DNA from: an uncultured Ignavibacteriota bacterium
GTDB taxonomy: Bacteria; Bacteroidota; Ignavibacteria; Tepidaquicellales; Tepidaquicellaceae
DNA length: 33,222 bases
NCBI GenBank assembly: GCA_903831845.1
Contig: CAIKZJ010000049.1
Span: 1 to 33,222, forward strand
Reading direction: 5' to 3'
The notes beneath the pieces were generated by a model. That model was not told the origin of the DNA and did not search any database. It was given only the letters and a program-made list of their open reading frames with translations. Within the stretch, counting starts at the first letter, position 1. Every line of letters begins with the position of its first letter. The translations under genes and the position numbers were made by a program. This document shows, piece by piece, positions 25,668 to 33,222 of the stretch.

Positions 25668-26297
25668 TTATGATAATAACGGCTTACATAATTTTTCAAC
25701 CGCTGATTTCTGAATCAGGAGCATCTTATTGTTAAGCAGGTCATAAGTTGCAGCCTGGTCGGAGATGAGCACGTTGAGTTTCGGGATGTTTCTTCCCGAC
25801 TTGTACAGGCTTTCGTTCTTTTCCGTAACGAGAAGGAGAGTCTTTGTCGCGTCGAGTTTAAGCGACTTCAGAATCTCAACCATATCTTTCGTTCTGGGTT
25901 TATCGAACGAGAAATCCTCAACAACCGTTATTTCGTTATCTTTCGCCTTGAGGCTCAGAGCGCTCTTGCGCGCAAGTTTCGCGGCTTTTTTGGGTATATC
26001 GAGGTAATACCTGTGCGGTTTCGGACCGAACACGTTGCCGCCGCCTACCATCACGGGTGAACGGCTGGTACCGCGTCTTGCGTTACCGGTGCCTTTCTGC
26101 CTGTAAGGTTTCTTGCCGCCTCCGCTGACTTCGCTTCTTTCCTTGGTCTTGTGAGTGCCCTGTCTTCTGTTGGAAAGATAGCTTCTCACCGCCTGGTAGA
26201 TAAGGTGCGTGTTCGGCTCGATGCCGAATATTGAGTCAGGGAGATTCACGACTTCACCGCTGTCATTACCGTTTATTTTTAATACTTTAAGTTCCAT
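25668..26297 (-). CDS. rplD: 50S ribosomal protein L4
   Basis: This 209-aa protein binds 23S rRNA and lines the exit tunnel with its long loop (about 45-100). That loop is seen here as QGTHKTKERSEVSGGGKKPY then RQKGTGNARRGTSRSP, with the G/K/R-rich tip conserved. In enterobacteria L4 also represses its own operon; no such site was sought here. The gap to rplC is 3 bases and the gene is within the rpsL-to-rplW run. Confidence 0.96.
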   Translation of the reverse strand: MELKVLKINGNDSGEVVNLPDSIFGIEPNTHLIYQAVRSYLSNRRQGTHKTKERSEVSGGGKKPYRQKGTGNARRGTSRSPVMVGGGNVFGPKPHRYYLDIPKKAAKLARKSALSLKAKDNEITVVEDFSFDKPRTKDMVEILKSLKLDATKTLLLVTEKNESLYKSGRNIPKLNVLISDQAATYDLLNNKMLLIQKSAVEKLCKPLLS

Positions 26298-26300
26298 TGT

Positions 26301-26924
26301 TTAATTTTTATAAATTTCCACTAATCCTGAATTGGCGCCGGGAATGGAGCCTTTCAGTAAAATAAGGTTCGAATCGGGAATTATCTTCACGACTTTCAGA
26401 TTGGCGATAGTGACCTTGTCGCCGCCCATTCTTCCGGCCATTCTCTGGCCTTTAAGAACTCTTGACGGGTAGGAAGACGCGCCGATGGAACCCGGTGCTC
26501 TTTCCCTGTCGCTCTGTCCGTGTGTACGGACGCCGCCGCCGAATCCGTGTCTCTTGACGACACCCTGGAATCCTTTACCTTTTGACAAACCGGTAACTTT
26601 AACCTTATCTCCGACTTTAAACAAGATGTCTATTTTCAATTCGTCGCCTACCTTAAGGTCCGCAAGGGGAAAATCCCTCAGTTCCTTAACATAGCGAGGA
26701 GGAGCTATTTTTAAGTTTTGGTAGACCTTTCTCTGGGGGTTGCTGACCTTCTTTTCCTTCTTCGTGCCGAAACCTACTTTCACCGCCTCGTATCCGTCTT
26801 TATCCTTTGTCTTAATCTGGGTCACTACGCAGGGTCCCGCTTCTATGACTGTGCATGGAACGGCGTTTCCCGAGTCCTCAAAGAACGTAGTCATACCTAT
26901 TTTTTTTCCTAATATACCTAACAT
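26301..26924 (-). CDS. rplC: 50S ribosomal protein L3
   Basis: This 207-aa protein helps form the peptidyl transferase centre. It begins MLGILGKKIGMTTFFEDSG and contains the central loop segment GFQGVVKRHGFGGGVRTHGQ, which carries the conserved Gln that is methylated in E. coli (not verified here), followed by PGSIGASSYPSRVLKGQRMAG. The length is normal. It lies 34 bases after rpsJ. Confidence 0.97.
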   Translation of the reverse strand: MLGILGKKIGMTTFFEDSGNAVPCTVIEAGPCVVTQIKTKDKDGYEAVKVGFGTKKEKKVSNPQRKVYQNLKIAPPRYVKELRDFPLADLKVGDELKIDILFKVGDKVKVTGLSKGKGFQGVVKRHGFGGGVRTHGQSDRERAPGSIGASSYPSRVLKGQRMAGRMGGDKVTIANLKVVKIIPDSNLILLKGSIPGANSGLVEIYKN

Positions 26925-26957
26925 TTGAGTATAATTAATTTTTAACAGATCTTACGA

Positions 26958-27266
26958 TTAAACTTTAATTTCTATATCAACACCGCCCGGAGGATCCAGT
27001 TTTGTAAGCGCATCGACAGTCTTGTTCGAGGAGTTAAGAATATCAATAAGTCTTTTGTGAGACCTTGTTTCGAACTGCTCTCTCGACTTTTTATCGACAT
27101 GCGGCGACCTGAGAACAGTATAAATGTTCTTCTTTGTCGGAAGCGGAATCGGTCCGCTGACTATCGCGCCTGTCTGTTTGATAGTCTTTATAATCCTCTC
27201 AGTCCACTTGTCAAGCAAAGCGTGGTCGTAAGATTTTAATTTAATCCTGATTTTTTGTGTAGCCAA
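26958..27266 (-). CDS. rpsJ: 30S ribosomal protein S10
   Basis: This 102-aa protein is part of the small-subunit head and, as NusE in E. coli, also takes part in antitermination. It begins [20 protein letters not shown] and includes [31 protein letters not shown] in broken form; the family core is intact. It opens the S10 part of the cluster, 62 bases after tuf, with a hairpin in that gap. Confidence 0.97.
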   Translation of the reverse strand: MATQKIRIKLKSYDHALLDKWTERIIKTIKQTGAIVSGPIPLPTKKNIYTVLRSPHVDKKSREQFETRSHKRLIDILNSSNKTVDALTKLDPPGGVDIEIKV

Positions 27267-27291
27267 TTTTTGTTTATTTAATATTTTTACG

Positions 27292-27313
27292 GGAGGAGCG
27301 TCGCCGCTCCTCC
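27292..27313 (-). other. Hairpin in the tuf-rpsJ gap
   Basis: GGAGGAGCG, loop TCGC (top strand), CGCTCCTCC forms a perfect 9-bp stem 16 bases past the tuf stop. No T-run follows on the minus strand, so it is probably a processing or mRNA-protecting structure, or a weak attenuator, and not a full terminator. Confidence 0.6.
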
Positions 27314-27328
27314 GTAATCTAAAATGTA

Positions 27329-28537
27329 TTATTCAACAATTTTTGTAACAACACCTGAACCGACAGTTCTGCCGCCTTCTCTGATGGCGAATCTTAACTT
27401 TTCTTCCATCGCGATGGGGGCAATAAGGTCGATCTTAAGACCGTCGAGGTTATCGCCGGGCATTACCATCTGAACGCCTTCGGGCAATGTTACGACACCC
27501 GTTACGTCAGTCGTTCTGAAATAGAACTGAGGTCTGTAGTTGTTGGAGAACGGTGTATGACGTCCGCCTTCTTCTTTCGACAGAACGTAGACCTGAGCTT
27601 CGAATTTCGTGTGAGGTGTAACGGAACCCGTCTTGGCGAGAACCATTCCTCTTTCGATTTCCTTCTTGTCAACGCCTCTTAACAGAAGACCGCAGTTGAA
27701 TCCCGCGACCGCTTCGTTAAGAGTTTTGTTGAACATTTCAGCTCCTGTTACGACTGTTTTCTTGTGAGCGCCGAGACCGATAAGTTCAACTTCGTCTCCG
27801 ACTTTCACTTTTCCTCTTTCGACTCTTCCGGTCGCTACTGTACCGCGTCCCGTGATAGAGAACACGTCTTCAACCGACATAAGGAACGGCTTGTCAGTTT
27901 CGCGCGCAGGCTCGGGAATGTACGAGTCAACCGCGTCCATGAGTTCCCAGATGCATTTAAGTCTGTCGTCTTCGATACCGATTGATTCGTCAAGACCGGC
28001 TTCCATGGCCTTTAACGCCGAACCTCTGATGATAGGAATATCGTCGCCCGGGAAATCGTACTTCGAAAGAAGCTCTCTGATTTCCATTTCGACGAGTTCG
28101 AGTAACTCGGGATCCGCCGCGTCAACTTTGTTGAGGAATACGACCATTGCGGGTACACCTACCTGACGTGCAAGAAGGATGTGCTCTCTGGTCTGCGGCA
28201 TGGGACCGTCTGTTGCAGCAACTACAAGAATGGCACCGTCCATCTGTGCGGCACCGGTAATCATGTTCTTTACGTAGTCAGCGTGTCCGGGACAGTCGAC
28301 GTGCGCGTAGTGTCTCTTTTCAGTCTGATACTCTACGTGCGCGGTCGCAATCGTGATACCTCTTGCTTTTTCTTCAGGTGCCTTGTCAATTTCGTCGAAT
28401 TTCTTAACTTTTGCTGAGCCTTTTCTGGCTAAGCACATTGTGATGGCAGCGGTTAACGTGGTTTTGCCGTGGTCAACGTGCCCGATGGTTCCGATATTAA
28501 CGTGTGGTTTTGACACGTCATATGTTTCTTTTGCCAT
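27329..28537 (-). CDS. tuf: Elongation factor Tu
   Basis: This 402-aa GTPase delivers aminoacyl-tRNA to the ribosome. G1 is GHVDHGKT at 19-26, G3 is DCPGHADY at 81-88, and G4 is NKVD at 136-139, each intact. Domains 2 and 3 follow with [17 protein letters not shown] in the usual place, ending near [21 protein letters not shown] Shine-Dalgarno (AGGAG) lies about 8 bases before the ATG. It lies after the tRNA gene in the fusA-tuf interval. A second tuf gene, common in bacteria, would lie outside the window. Confidence 0.98.
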   Translation of the reverse strand: MAKETYDVSKPHVNIGTIGHVDHGKTTLTAAITMCLARKGSAKVKKFDEIDKAPEEKARGITIATAHVEYQTEKRHYAHVDCPGHADYVKNMITGAAQMDGAILVVAATDGPMPQTREHILLARQVGVPAMVVFLNKVDAADPELLELVEMEIRELLSKYDFPGDDIPIIRGSALKAMEAGLDESIGIEDDRLKCIWELMDAVDSYIPEPARETDKPFLMSVEDVFSITGRGTVATGRVERGKVKVGDEVELIGLGAHKKTVVTGAEMFNKTLNEAVAGFNCGLLLRGVDKKEIERGMVLAKTGSVTPHTKFEAQVYVLSKEEGGRHTPFSNNYRPQFYFRTTDVTGVVTLPEGVQMVMPGDNLDGLKIDLIAPIAMEEKLRFAIREGGRTVGSGVVTKIVE

Positions 28538-28589
28538 TTTGTAAATCTCCTATAGAGTTTTTATAAATTAGTAAATAATTAAAAACTTG

Positions 28590-28663
28590 TGGGTCAGGGA
28601 GGAATTGAACCTCCCACCTCGTGCTTATAAGGCACGCGCTCTAACCAACTGAGCTACTGACCC
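28590..28663 (-). tRNA. tRNA-Ile, anticodon UAU
   Basis: This 74-base gene folds into a full cloverleaf: acceptor stem GGGTCAG/CTGACCC, D stem GCTC/GAGC, anticodon stem CGTGC/GCACG, T stem GGAGG/CCTCC with loop TTCAATT, and discriminator A73. The seven-base anticodon loop reads CTTATAA, so the anticodon is TAT (bases 28627-28629 on the top strand). This reads AUA, isoleucine; tRNA-Ile(GAU) would have CTGATAA here. No CCA is encoded (the sequence goes on CAA). It lies between fusA and tuf in the same direction, so it is probably cut from the operon transcript. UAU isoleucine tRNAs are rare in bacteria, which usually modify a CAU tRNA to lysidine. Function as tRNA-Ile is inferred from anticodon and fold. 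Confidence 0.93.
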
Positions 28664-28799
28664 AATCTTGTCCTTCCGGACGGAAACCTTACACAATCCG
28701 CGGAGTCGTGTTACGGTTTTATAGAGCGTTTTTTCGTGTCTGATTCACGAGTTCTGTCCCCGCTGTTAACGGCGGGGCTGACCCAAACTTATTAAAGAA
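28664..28799 (-). other. fusA-tRNA spacer with hairpins
   Basis: This 136-base spacer has no gene. Just past the fusA stop a CCCCGC, TGTTAACG, GCGGGG hairpin (28758-28777) is seen, and a TCGTG/CACGA stem follows. The 13 bases at 28778-28790 match those at 28657-28669 (the 5' edge of the tRNA and its upstream flank) with one change. No T-run follows the hairpins, so readthrough into the tRNA and tuf seems likely. Confidence 0.55.
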
Positions 28800-30887
28800 C
28801 TATCTTCTCTTGCCTGTATAATTTTCGATTATCTTTTCAGAAACCGATTTCGGAGCTTCGTCGTAATGCGAGAACTGCATCGTGTAAATAGCGCGTCCCT
28901 GAGTCATCGAACGGAGCTGCGTCGCGTAGCCGAACATTTCGGACAGCGGCACCATCGACCTGATAACCTGCGCGTCGCTTCTCTGCATCATTCCTTCGAT
29001 TCGTCCCCTTCTCGAACTGAGGTCGCCCATTACGTCGCCCATGTAATCGTCGGGCGTCACCACTTCTACGTCCATGATAGGCTCGAGAAGAACCGGATCG
29101 GCTTTCCTCGCCGCATCCTTGAACGCCATCGAACCGGCAATCTTGAATGCCATTTCCGAAGAGTCGACATCGTGATAAGAACCGTCGTACAGAGTCGCCT
29201 TGATATCCTCGACCGGATAGCCGGCGAGCACGCCGTTCTTCATAGCTTCTTCGATTCCCTTTTCGACCGGGGTAATGTATTCCTTCGGAATCACGCCGCC
29301 GACAATCTTGTTCTCGAACACAAATCCTTTTCCCTTTTCATTCGGTTCAACCTCAATCCATACATGTCCGAACTGTCCTTTACCGCCCGACTGTCTGACG
29401 AACTTGCCTTCCTGTTTGACTTTCTTGCGTATCGTTTCTTTGTACGCCACCTGCGGCTTGCCGACGTTGGCGTCAACCTTGAATTCTCTTTTCAGTCTGT
29501 CGACGATGATCTCAAGATGAAGCTCGCCCATACCTGCAATGAGGGTCTGGCCTGTTTCTTCATCCGAGCTGACCTTGAATGTTGGGTCTTCGTCCGACAG
29601 TTTCGAAAGCGATTCGCCAAGCTTATCCTGATCGGCTTTCGTCTTGGGCTCAATCGCGATCTGAATTACCGGCTCGGGGAACGTCATCTTCTCAAGAATG
29701 ATAGGATCGTTTTCCGAACAAAGCGTATCGCCTGTCTTAGTGTTCTTAAGACCGACTGCCGCGGCAATATCGCCGCTGAAAACTTCTTTTATATCTTCCC
29801 TGTGATTCGCGTGCATCTGAAGAATTCTTCCGAGACGCTCTTTCTTTCCGGTTATCGGGTTAAAAATATAGCTTCCGGCTTCCGCTTTACCGGAATAAAC
29901 CCTGAAGAAGCAGAGTTTGCCGACATACGGGTCCGTCATGATCTTGAACGCGAGAGCTGTAAACTCTTCATCGTCCGAAATCTTTCTTACTATATGATCG
30001 TCCTTATGAACGTGGTGACCCATAATTTCCTTAAGGTCGTTCGGCGTAGGCAGAAGGTCGACAATCATGTCGAGCAGATTCTGCACGCCCTTGTTCTTGA
30101 ACGAAGAACCGCAGAGCACGGGAATAATCTTCACCTGAATCGTCGCCTGTCTCAACACTGCAAGAATTTCCTTTTCGGAAATTTCCTTGCCTTCGAGGAA
30201 TTTCTCAAGCAGCGTATCGTCAACGTCAGATACCGCTTCAAGCAGTTTCTGCCTGTATTCGTTCGCCTGGTTCTTCATTGACGCGGGTATATCGATATCC
30301 TCGAACGTCGCGCCGAGAGTGTCCTCGTTGAACATCCTGGCTTTCATCGAGATAAGATCGATGATTCCCTTGAACATATCGCCCTGACCTACTGGGATAG
30401 AAATGGGAACCGCGTTAGCTTTAAGCCTGTCCTTCATCATCTGCACGGCGTTGAAGAAATCCGCTCCCACCCTGTCCATCTTGTTCACGAAAGCTATTCT
30501 CGGAACGTTGTACTTATCGGCCTGACGCCATACGGTTTCCGACTGCGGCTCAACGCCTCCGACGGCGCAGAAGAGAGCGACCGCTCCGTCAAGAACACGC
30601 AGCGAGCGTTCGACTTCGGCCGTAAAGTCGACGTGACCCGGCGTGTCGATAATGTTTATTCTGTGGTCTCTCCAGAAACAAGTTGTTGCGGCCGAGGTTA
30701 TCGTGATACCTCTTTCCTTTTCCTGTTCCATCCAGTCCATTGTCGCGGCGCCTTCATGCACTTCACCCATGCGGTGCAGTCTTCCGGTATAGTACAGTAT
30801 CCTTTCGGTAGTTGTAGTTTTACCTGCATCGATGTGCGCCATGATGCCTATATTCCTCGTATTTTCTATTGATACCTGTCTCGGCAT
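28800..30887 (-). CDS. fusA: Elongation factor G
   Basis: This 695-aa GTPase drives ribosomal translocation. G1 is AHIDAGKTT at 17-25, G3 is DTPGHVDF at 81-88, and G4 is NKMD, all intact. Further domains are recognisable ([18 protein letters not shown] in domain III, then [18 protein letters not shown] in domain IV). The length matches the family. It stands between rpsG and the tRNA gene, in the usual str order. Confidence 0.98.
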   Translation of the reverse strand: MPRQVSIENTRNIGIMAHIDAGKTTTTERILYYTGRLHRMGEVHEGAATMDWMEQEKERGITITSAATTCFWRDHRINIIDTPGHVDFTAEVERSLRVLDGAVALFCAVGGVEPQSETVWRQADKYNVPRIAFVNKMDRVGADFFNAVQMMKDRLKANAVPISIPVGQGDMFKGIIDLISMKARMFNEDTLGATFEDIDIPASMKNQANEYRQKLLEAVSDVDDTLLEKFLEGKEISEKEILAVLRQATIQVKIIPVLCGSSFKNKGVQNLLDMIVDLLPTPNDLKEIMGHHVHKDDHIVRKISDDEEFTALAFKIMTDPYVGKLCFFRVYSGKAEAGSYIFNPITGKKERLGRILQMHANHREDIKEVFSGDIAAAVGLKNTKTGDTLCSENDPIILEKMTFPEPVIQIAIEPKTKADQDKLGESLSKLSDEDPTFKVSSDEETGQTLIAGMGELHLEIIVDRLKREFKVDANVGKPQVAYKETIRKKVKQEGKFVRQSGGKGQFGHVWIEVEPNEKGKGFVFENKIVGGVIPKEYITPVEKGIEEAMKNGVLAGYPVEDIKATLYDGSYHDVDSSEMAFKIAGSMAFKDAARKADPVLLEPIMDVEVVTPDDYMGDVMGDLSSRRGRIEGMMQRSDAQVIRSMVPLSEMFGYATQLRSMTQGRAIYTMQFSHYDEAPKSVSEKIIENYTGKRR

Positions 30888-30914
30888 TTAGAACTTAGAA
30901 CTCCTTCCTTATTT

Positions 30915-31382
30915 TTACCATTTAAAATGCGCGAATGCCTTGTTCGCTTCAGCCATTCTGTGAACATCCTCTTTTTTCTTCACAGAACTTCCTTCGCCGA
31001 CTGACGCGGCCATTAATTCGTTCGCGAGCCTTAAAGACATTGTCTTCTCGCCTCTTGCGGACGAATAAGTAAGTATCCATTTAATCGCGAGCGCGACTCT
31101 TCTGTCAGGCCGGACTTCAGTCGGGATCTGATAGTTCGAACCGCCGACTCTGCGCGAACGGACTTCTATTGAAGGCATTACGTTGTTTATAGCCTTGTTG
31201 AAAACTTCAAGAGGATTGCTCTTTGTTTTTTCCTCGATTATGTCAAAAGCACTGTACATAATGCGCTGGGCAACCAATTTTCTGCCCTCTTTCATGATAG
31301 AATTTATGAATCTTCCGACCAGGACGTCATTATACCTGAAATCAGGGATTCTGATTCTCTTCTCTGCTCTTTTTCTTCTCAT
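30915..31382 (-). CDS. rpsG: 30S ribosomal protein S7
   Basis: This 155-aa protein nucleates assembly of the 30S head and, in E. coli, is the str operon autoregulator. Recognisable parts are the N-terminal basic patch (MRRKRAEKR), FINSIMKEGRKLVAQRIMY, and VGGSNYQIPTEVRPDRR. The length is normal. It lies 27 bases before fusA and after rpsL. Confidence 0.97.
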   Translation of the reverse strand: MRRKRAEKRIRIPDFRYNDVLVGRFINSIMKEGRKLVAQRIMYSAFDIIEEKTKSNPLEVFNKAINNVMPSIEVRSRRVGGSNYQIPTEVRPDRRVALAIKWILTYSSARGEKTMSLRLANELMAASVGEGSSVKKKEDVHRMAEANKAFAHFKW

Positions 31383-31408
31383 TAAAAAAGATATATTTTA
31401 TTTGAAAA

Positions 31409-31795
31409 CTACTTTGCTACGGATTCTTTTGCCTTTTTGGCACCGTATTTAGATCTAGACTTCTTTCTGTTGGCGACGCCAGCGGTATCGATTGCACCAC
31501 GAATGATGTGATACCTAACGCCCGGAAGGTCTTTTACTCTTCCGCCCCGGATTAATACTATGGAGTGTTCTTGCAGATTGTGACCTTCGCCCGGAATGTA
31601 AGCTGTGACTTCGATTCCGTTGGTCAATCTAACTCTGGCTACTTTCCTCAACGCAGAATTCGGCTTCTTAGGTGTGGTGGTATATACGCGCGTACATACA
31701 CCTCTCTTCTGCGGGCATGAATCCATCGCAGGAGCTTTGCTCTTGTAAACCTTGTCCTTGCGTCCTTTACGAACTAATTGATTAATTGTTGGCAA
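31409..31795 (-). CDS. rpsL: 30S ribosomal protein S12
   Basis: This 128-aa protein is part of the decoding centre. It begins [12 protein letters not shown] and contains [17 protein letters not shown] and [18 protein letters not shown]43 and K88, where substitutions give streptomycin resistance in other species, are both the ancestral lysine, so the allele looks wild-type. It is the first gene of the str operon, 27 bases before rpsG and with a promoter-like site 40 bases upstream. Confidence 0.97.
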   Translation of the reverse strand: MPTINQLVRKGRKDKVYKSKAPAMDSCPQKRGVCTRVYTTTPKKPNSALRKVARVRLTNGIEVTAYIPGEGHNLQEHSIVLIRGGRVKDLPGVRYHIIRGAIDTAGVANRKKSRSKYGAKKAKESVAK

Positions 31796-31836
31796 ACGTA
31801 CCTAAATTTTTGTTTATCAAAATATTTGAAACATCA

Positions 31837-31865
31837 AAAATAATAAATTTTCAGTTTTTAGTCAA
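31837..31865 (-). promoter_or_regulatory. Sigma-70-like promoter of the str operon
   Basis: On the minus strand TTGACT (31860-31865), a 17-base spacer and TATTTT (31837-31842) fit a sigma-70 consensus. The -10 box is 42 bases before the rpsL start codon. Its TTGACT -35 box differs from the TTTG/TANNTTTG pattern usual in Bacteroides. Confidence 0.55.
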
Positions 31866-31937
31866 CACCATTAGACCTGCTCCGGATGATTTTTTCCTGA
31901 TTTCACAGTTGGGATTCCGGCCGGTTTTCTTCGATTT

Positions 31938-32546
31938 CTACAGGCCGTTTATGACTATACTGCCGTTTGTAATTTCCGTGAGGTCTTTCCCGAATTCGGC
32001 TGTTTTTCCAAGCCTGACATCGCATTCAAGTTCAACTCGCTCTCCCGAATTATTCGAATTTACACGGATTCCTGATTTTTCCAGATATTTCATGACCTGA
32101 CTTATAAATGCATAAGAAAACATTATCTTAATCGATTTCGTCCTTATAATTTCCTTTATTCTGCATTTTTTCAGGCATTCTTCGGCGGATTCAAAATAAG
32201 CCCTTTTGAGACCTCCTACACCGAGTTTAATTCCGCCGAAATACCGCGTTATTATTACTATAACATCTTTGAGCTCATATTTGTTTATCGCGTCATAAAC
32301 CGGTTTGCCCGAGGAACCCCCCGGCTCCCCGTCGTCATTATACCTGAAAATACCGTTTTCATATAATACATAAGCGAAAGGATGGTGGCGGGCGTCAAAA
32401 TATTTTTTCCTGATAACAGATAAACAATCTTCTGCTTCTTCGATTGATTTAACAGGGTATGCGTTTGCGATGAATTTCGACCGCTCAATTTTTATTTCGG
32501 CCGAAACGTGTGAATCTATTGTAAGGTAACTATCTACCGTTGGCAT
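31938..32546 (-). CDS. YigZ/IMPACT-family protein
   Basis: This 202-aa protein belongs to the IMPACT family. The N-terminal domain (about 1-110) has the signature DDGEPGGSSGKPVYDAI, then VIIVI-like strands with RYFGGIKLGVGGLKRAY at about 105-122. The C-terminal part (about 140-200) is a shorter domain as in bacterial YigZ. Eukaryotic IMPACT regulates translation under starvation; the bacterial protein's job is unclear, though an RNA- or ribosome-linked role is often proposed. Its start lies within the 3' end of pcm (17-base overlap), so the two form an operon. Confidence 0.93.
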   Translation of the reverse strand: MPTVDSYLTIDSHVSAEIKIERSKFIANAYPVKSIEEAEDCLSVIRKKYFDARHHPFAYVLYENGIFRYNDDGEPGGSSGKPVYDAINKYELKDVIVIITRYFGGIKLGVGGLKRAYFESAEECLKKCRIKEIIRTKSIKIMFSYAFISQVMKYLEKSGIRVNSNNSGERVELECDVRLGKTAEFGKDLTEITNGSIVINGL

Positions 32547-33201
32547 TTTCCCAGCCCTCTTCCCCTATCAAAGGAACGAACTTGAAATATTGGTATTTTT
32601 CGGTTGCGTAGGTTTCTTTTCCTTCTTTGTCTTTCGATTTAGTGATGCACCAGATTTCCTGAGTACTTCTGTCGCCGACAGGTATGACGAGTCTGCCGCC
32701 GTCGCCGAGCTGTTTAAGGAGCGTTTCCGGTATTCCCGGGCTTCCAGCAGTGACAATAATTCCGTCATACGGCGAATGCTCTTTCCATCCCTTCGTGCCG
32801 TCGGAGCATTTGAGCTTCACTTTATAGTTCGCTTTCTTCAGAATGATTCCGGCATCGTTGTAAAGCTGTTCGATTCTTTCCACTGAAAACACTTCCGCTC
32901 CGAGTTCGCAAAGAACTGCTGCCTGATAACCAGATCCGGTGCCGATCTCAAGAATTTTATCGCCCGGTTCGACCTTAAGTATTTCCGTCATGAACGCCAC
33001 CGTATACGGCTGCGAGATCGTCTGGCTGCTTCCTATGGGGAGCGCGTTGTTTTCGTATGCGAAACGCCTTAATTCAGGACTGACAAAGAGTTCGCGCCGG
33101 ACCGTATTCATGGCGTCGAGGACTCTTTTATCCTTGATACCCGATTCGACGAGTTTTTTTATTAAGTCTTTTCTCTGGAAATCCTGGAGTGATACGGACA
33201 T
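32530..33201 (-). CDS. pcm: Protein-L-isoaspartate O-methyltransferase
   Basis: This 223-aa enzyme uses S-adenosylmethionine to methylate L-isoaspartyl residues of aged proteins and start their repair. Motif I is ILEIGTGSGYQAAVL at 83-97, with the SAM-binding glycines intact. The substrate loop includes IGSSQTISQPYTVAFM at 56-71 and the post-I and later strands follow with GDGGRLVIPVG near 165. The length is standard for the family. The last 17 bases overlap the YigZ gene start. Confidence 0.95.
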   Translation of the reverse strand: MSVSLQDFQRKDLIKKLVESGIKDKRVLDAMNTVRRELFVSPELRRFAYENNALPIGSSQTISQPYTVAFMTEILKVEPGDKILEIGTGSGYQAAVLCELGAEVFSVERIEQLYNDAGIILKKANYKVKLKCSDGTKGWKEHSPYDGIIVTAGSPGIPETLLKQLGDGGRLVIPVGDRSTQEIWCITKSKDKEGKETYATEKYQYFKFVPLIGEEGWENANGR

Positions 33202-33222
33202 TTAATTATACCTTATCTTCAT

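Noticed and set aside
25655-25699. Upstream ATG for rplW giving 115 aa
   Set aside because: It would overlap the end of rplD and add an unusual Tyr/Arg-rich N-terminus. The internal ATG matches the normal L23 start.
28664-28799. A second, degenerate tRNA gene in the fusA-tRNA spacer
   Set aside because: Only the first seven bases of the acceptor stem and a few flanking bases match. No anticodon or T arm can be folded.
28866-30281. A 471-codon open frame on the plus strand opposite fusA
   Set aside because: It lies entirely inside the well-supported EF-G gene on the other strand. The translation is rich in His, Arg, Phe and Leu without recognisable motifs, as expected of an antisense shadow of a conserved gene.

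Overview
The window looks like chromosomal DNA from a member of the Bacteroidota/Chlorobi/Ignavibacteria group, most likely Ignavibacteria or a close relative. Three things point there. Two secreted proteins end in a type IX secretion sorting domain with the NYPNPFNP motif. The sigma factor is of the short primary type (285 aa) seen in Bacteroidota. Short palindromic repeats litter the intergenic DNA. No search was run, so this placement rests on recognised motifs and gene order. No prophage, insertion sequence or CRISPR array was found.

Layout. 1-2300 (+) is a signalling operon: the 3' end of a histidine kinase, an NtrC-type sigma-54 activator, and a small archaemetzincin-type zinc protease whose start overlaps the activator's stop. 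2520-2864 (+) encodes an RRM RNA-binding protein. 3025-7348 (-) is an acetate block: acs, then pta-ackA. 7523-14053 (-) is a cell-envelope block: a 1246-aa gingipain-like C25 peptidase carrying a type IX sorting domain, followed by four tandem, diverged paralogues of a small secreted beta-barrel-like protein. 14413-16604 (-) is iorA-iorB (indolepyruvate:ferredoxin oxidoreductase), in which IorA lacks the usual C-terminal ferredoxin domain. 16605-17014 is a patch of mixed palindromic repeats. 17015-19398 (-) encodes a PDZ-alpha/beta hydrolase fusion and an unrecognised secreted protein. 19666-21924 (+) is a malic enzyme fused to a phosphotransacetylase-like domain. 21993-24113 (-) encodes a sorting-domain protein with Asp-boxes and an FmdB-type zinc ribbon. 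24359-25216 (-) is the sigma factor. 25352-31795 (-) is the str/S10 cluster: rpsL, rpsG, fusA, a tRNA gene, tuf, rpsJ, rplC, rplD, rplW. 31938-33201 (-) holds a YigZ/IMPACT protein and protein-L-isoaspartate methyltransferase.

How the genes fit together. acs, pta, ackA, the malic enzyme fusion and iorAB form a pyruvate/acetyl-CoA/acetate and amino-acid 2-oxoacid toolkit, consistent with a heterotroph that ferments or respires peptides. The C25 peptidase would supply extracellular peptide breakdown. The information-processing genes are ordinary in content but unusual in three ways: the S10 part of the ribosomal cluster stops after rplW with a hairpin and a sigma factor instead of continuing to rplB; the tRNA between fusA and tuf reads as tRNA-Ile with anticodon UAU, rare in bacteria; and terminators in different parts of the window share the same stem base.

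No clear defence or mobile system is present. The best candidates for something undescribed are the four-gene barrel array behind the C25 peptidase, the archaemetzincin tied to a two-component operon, and the UAU tRNA.
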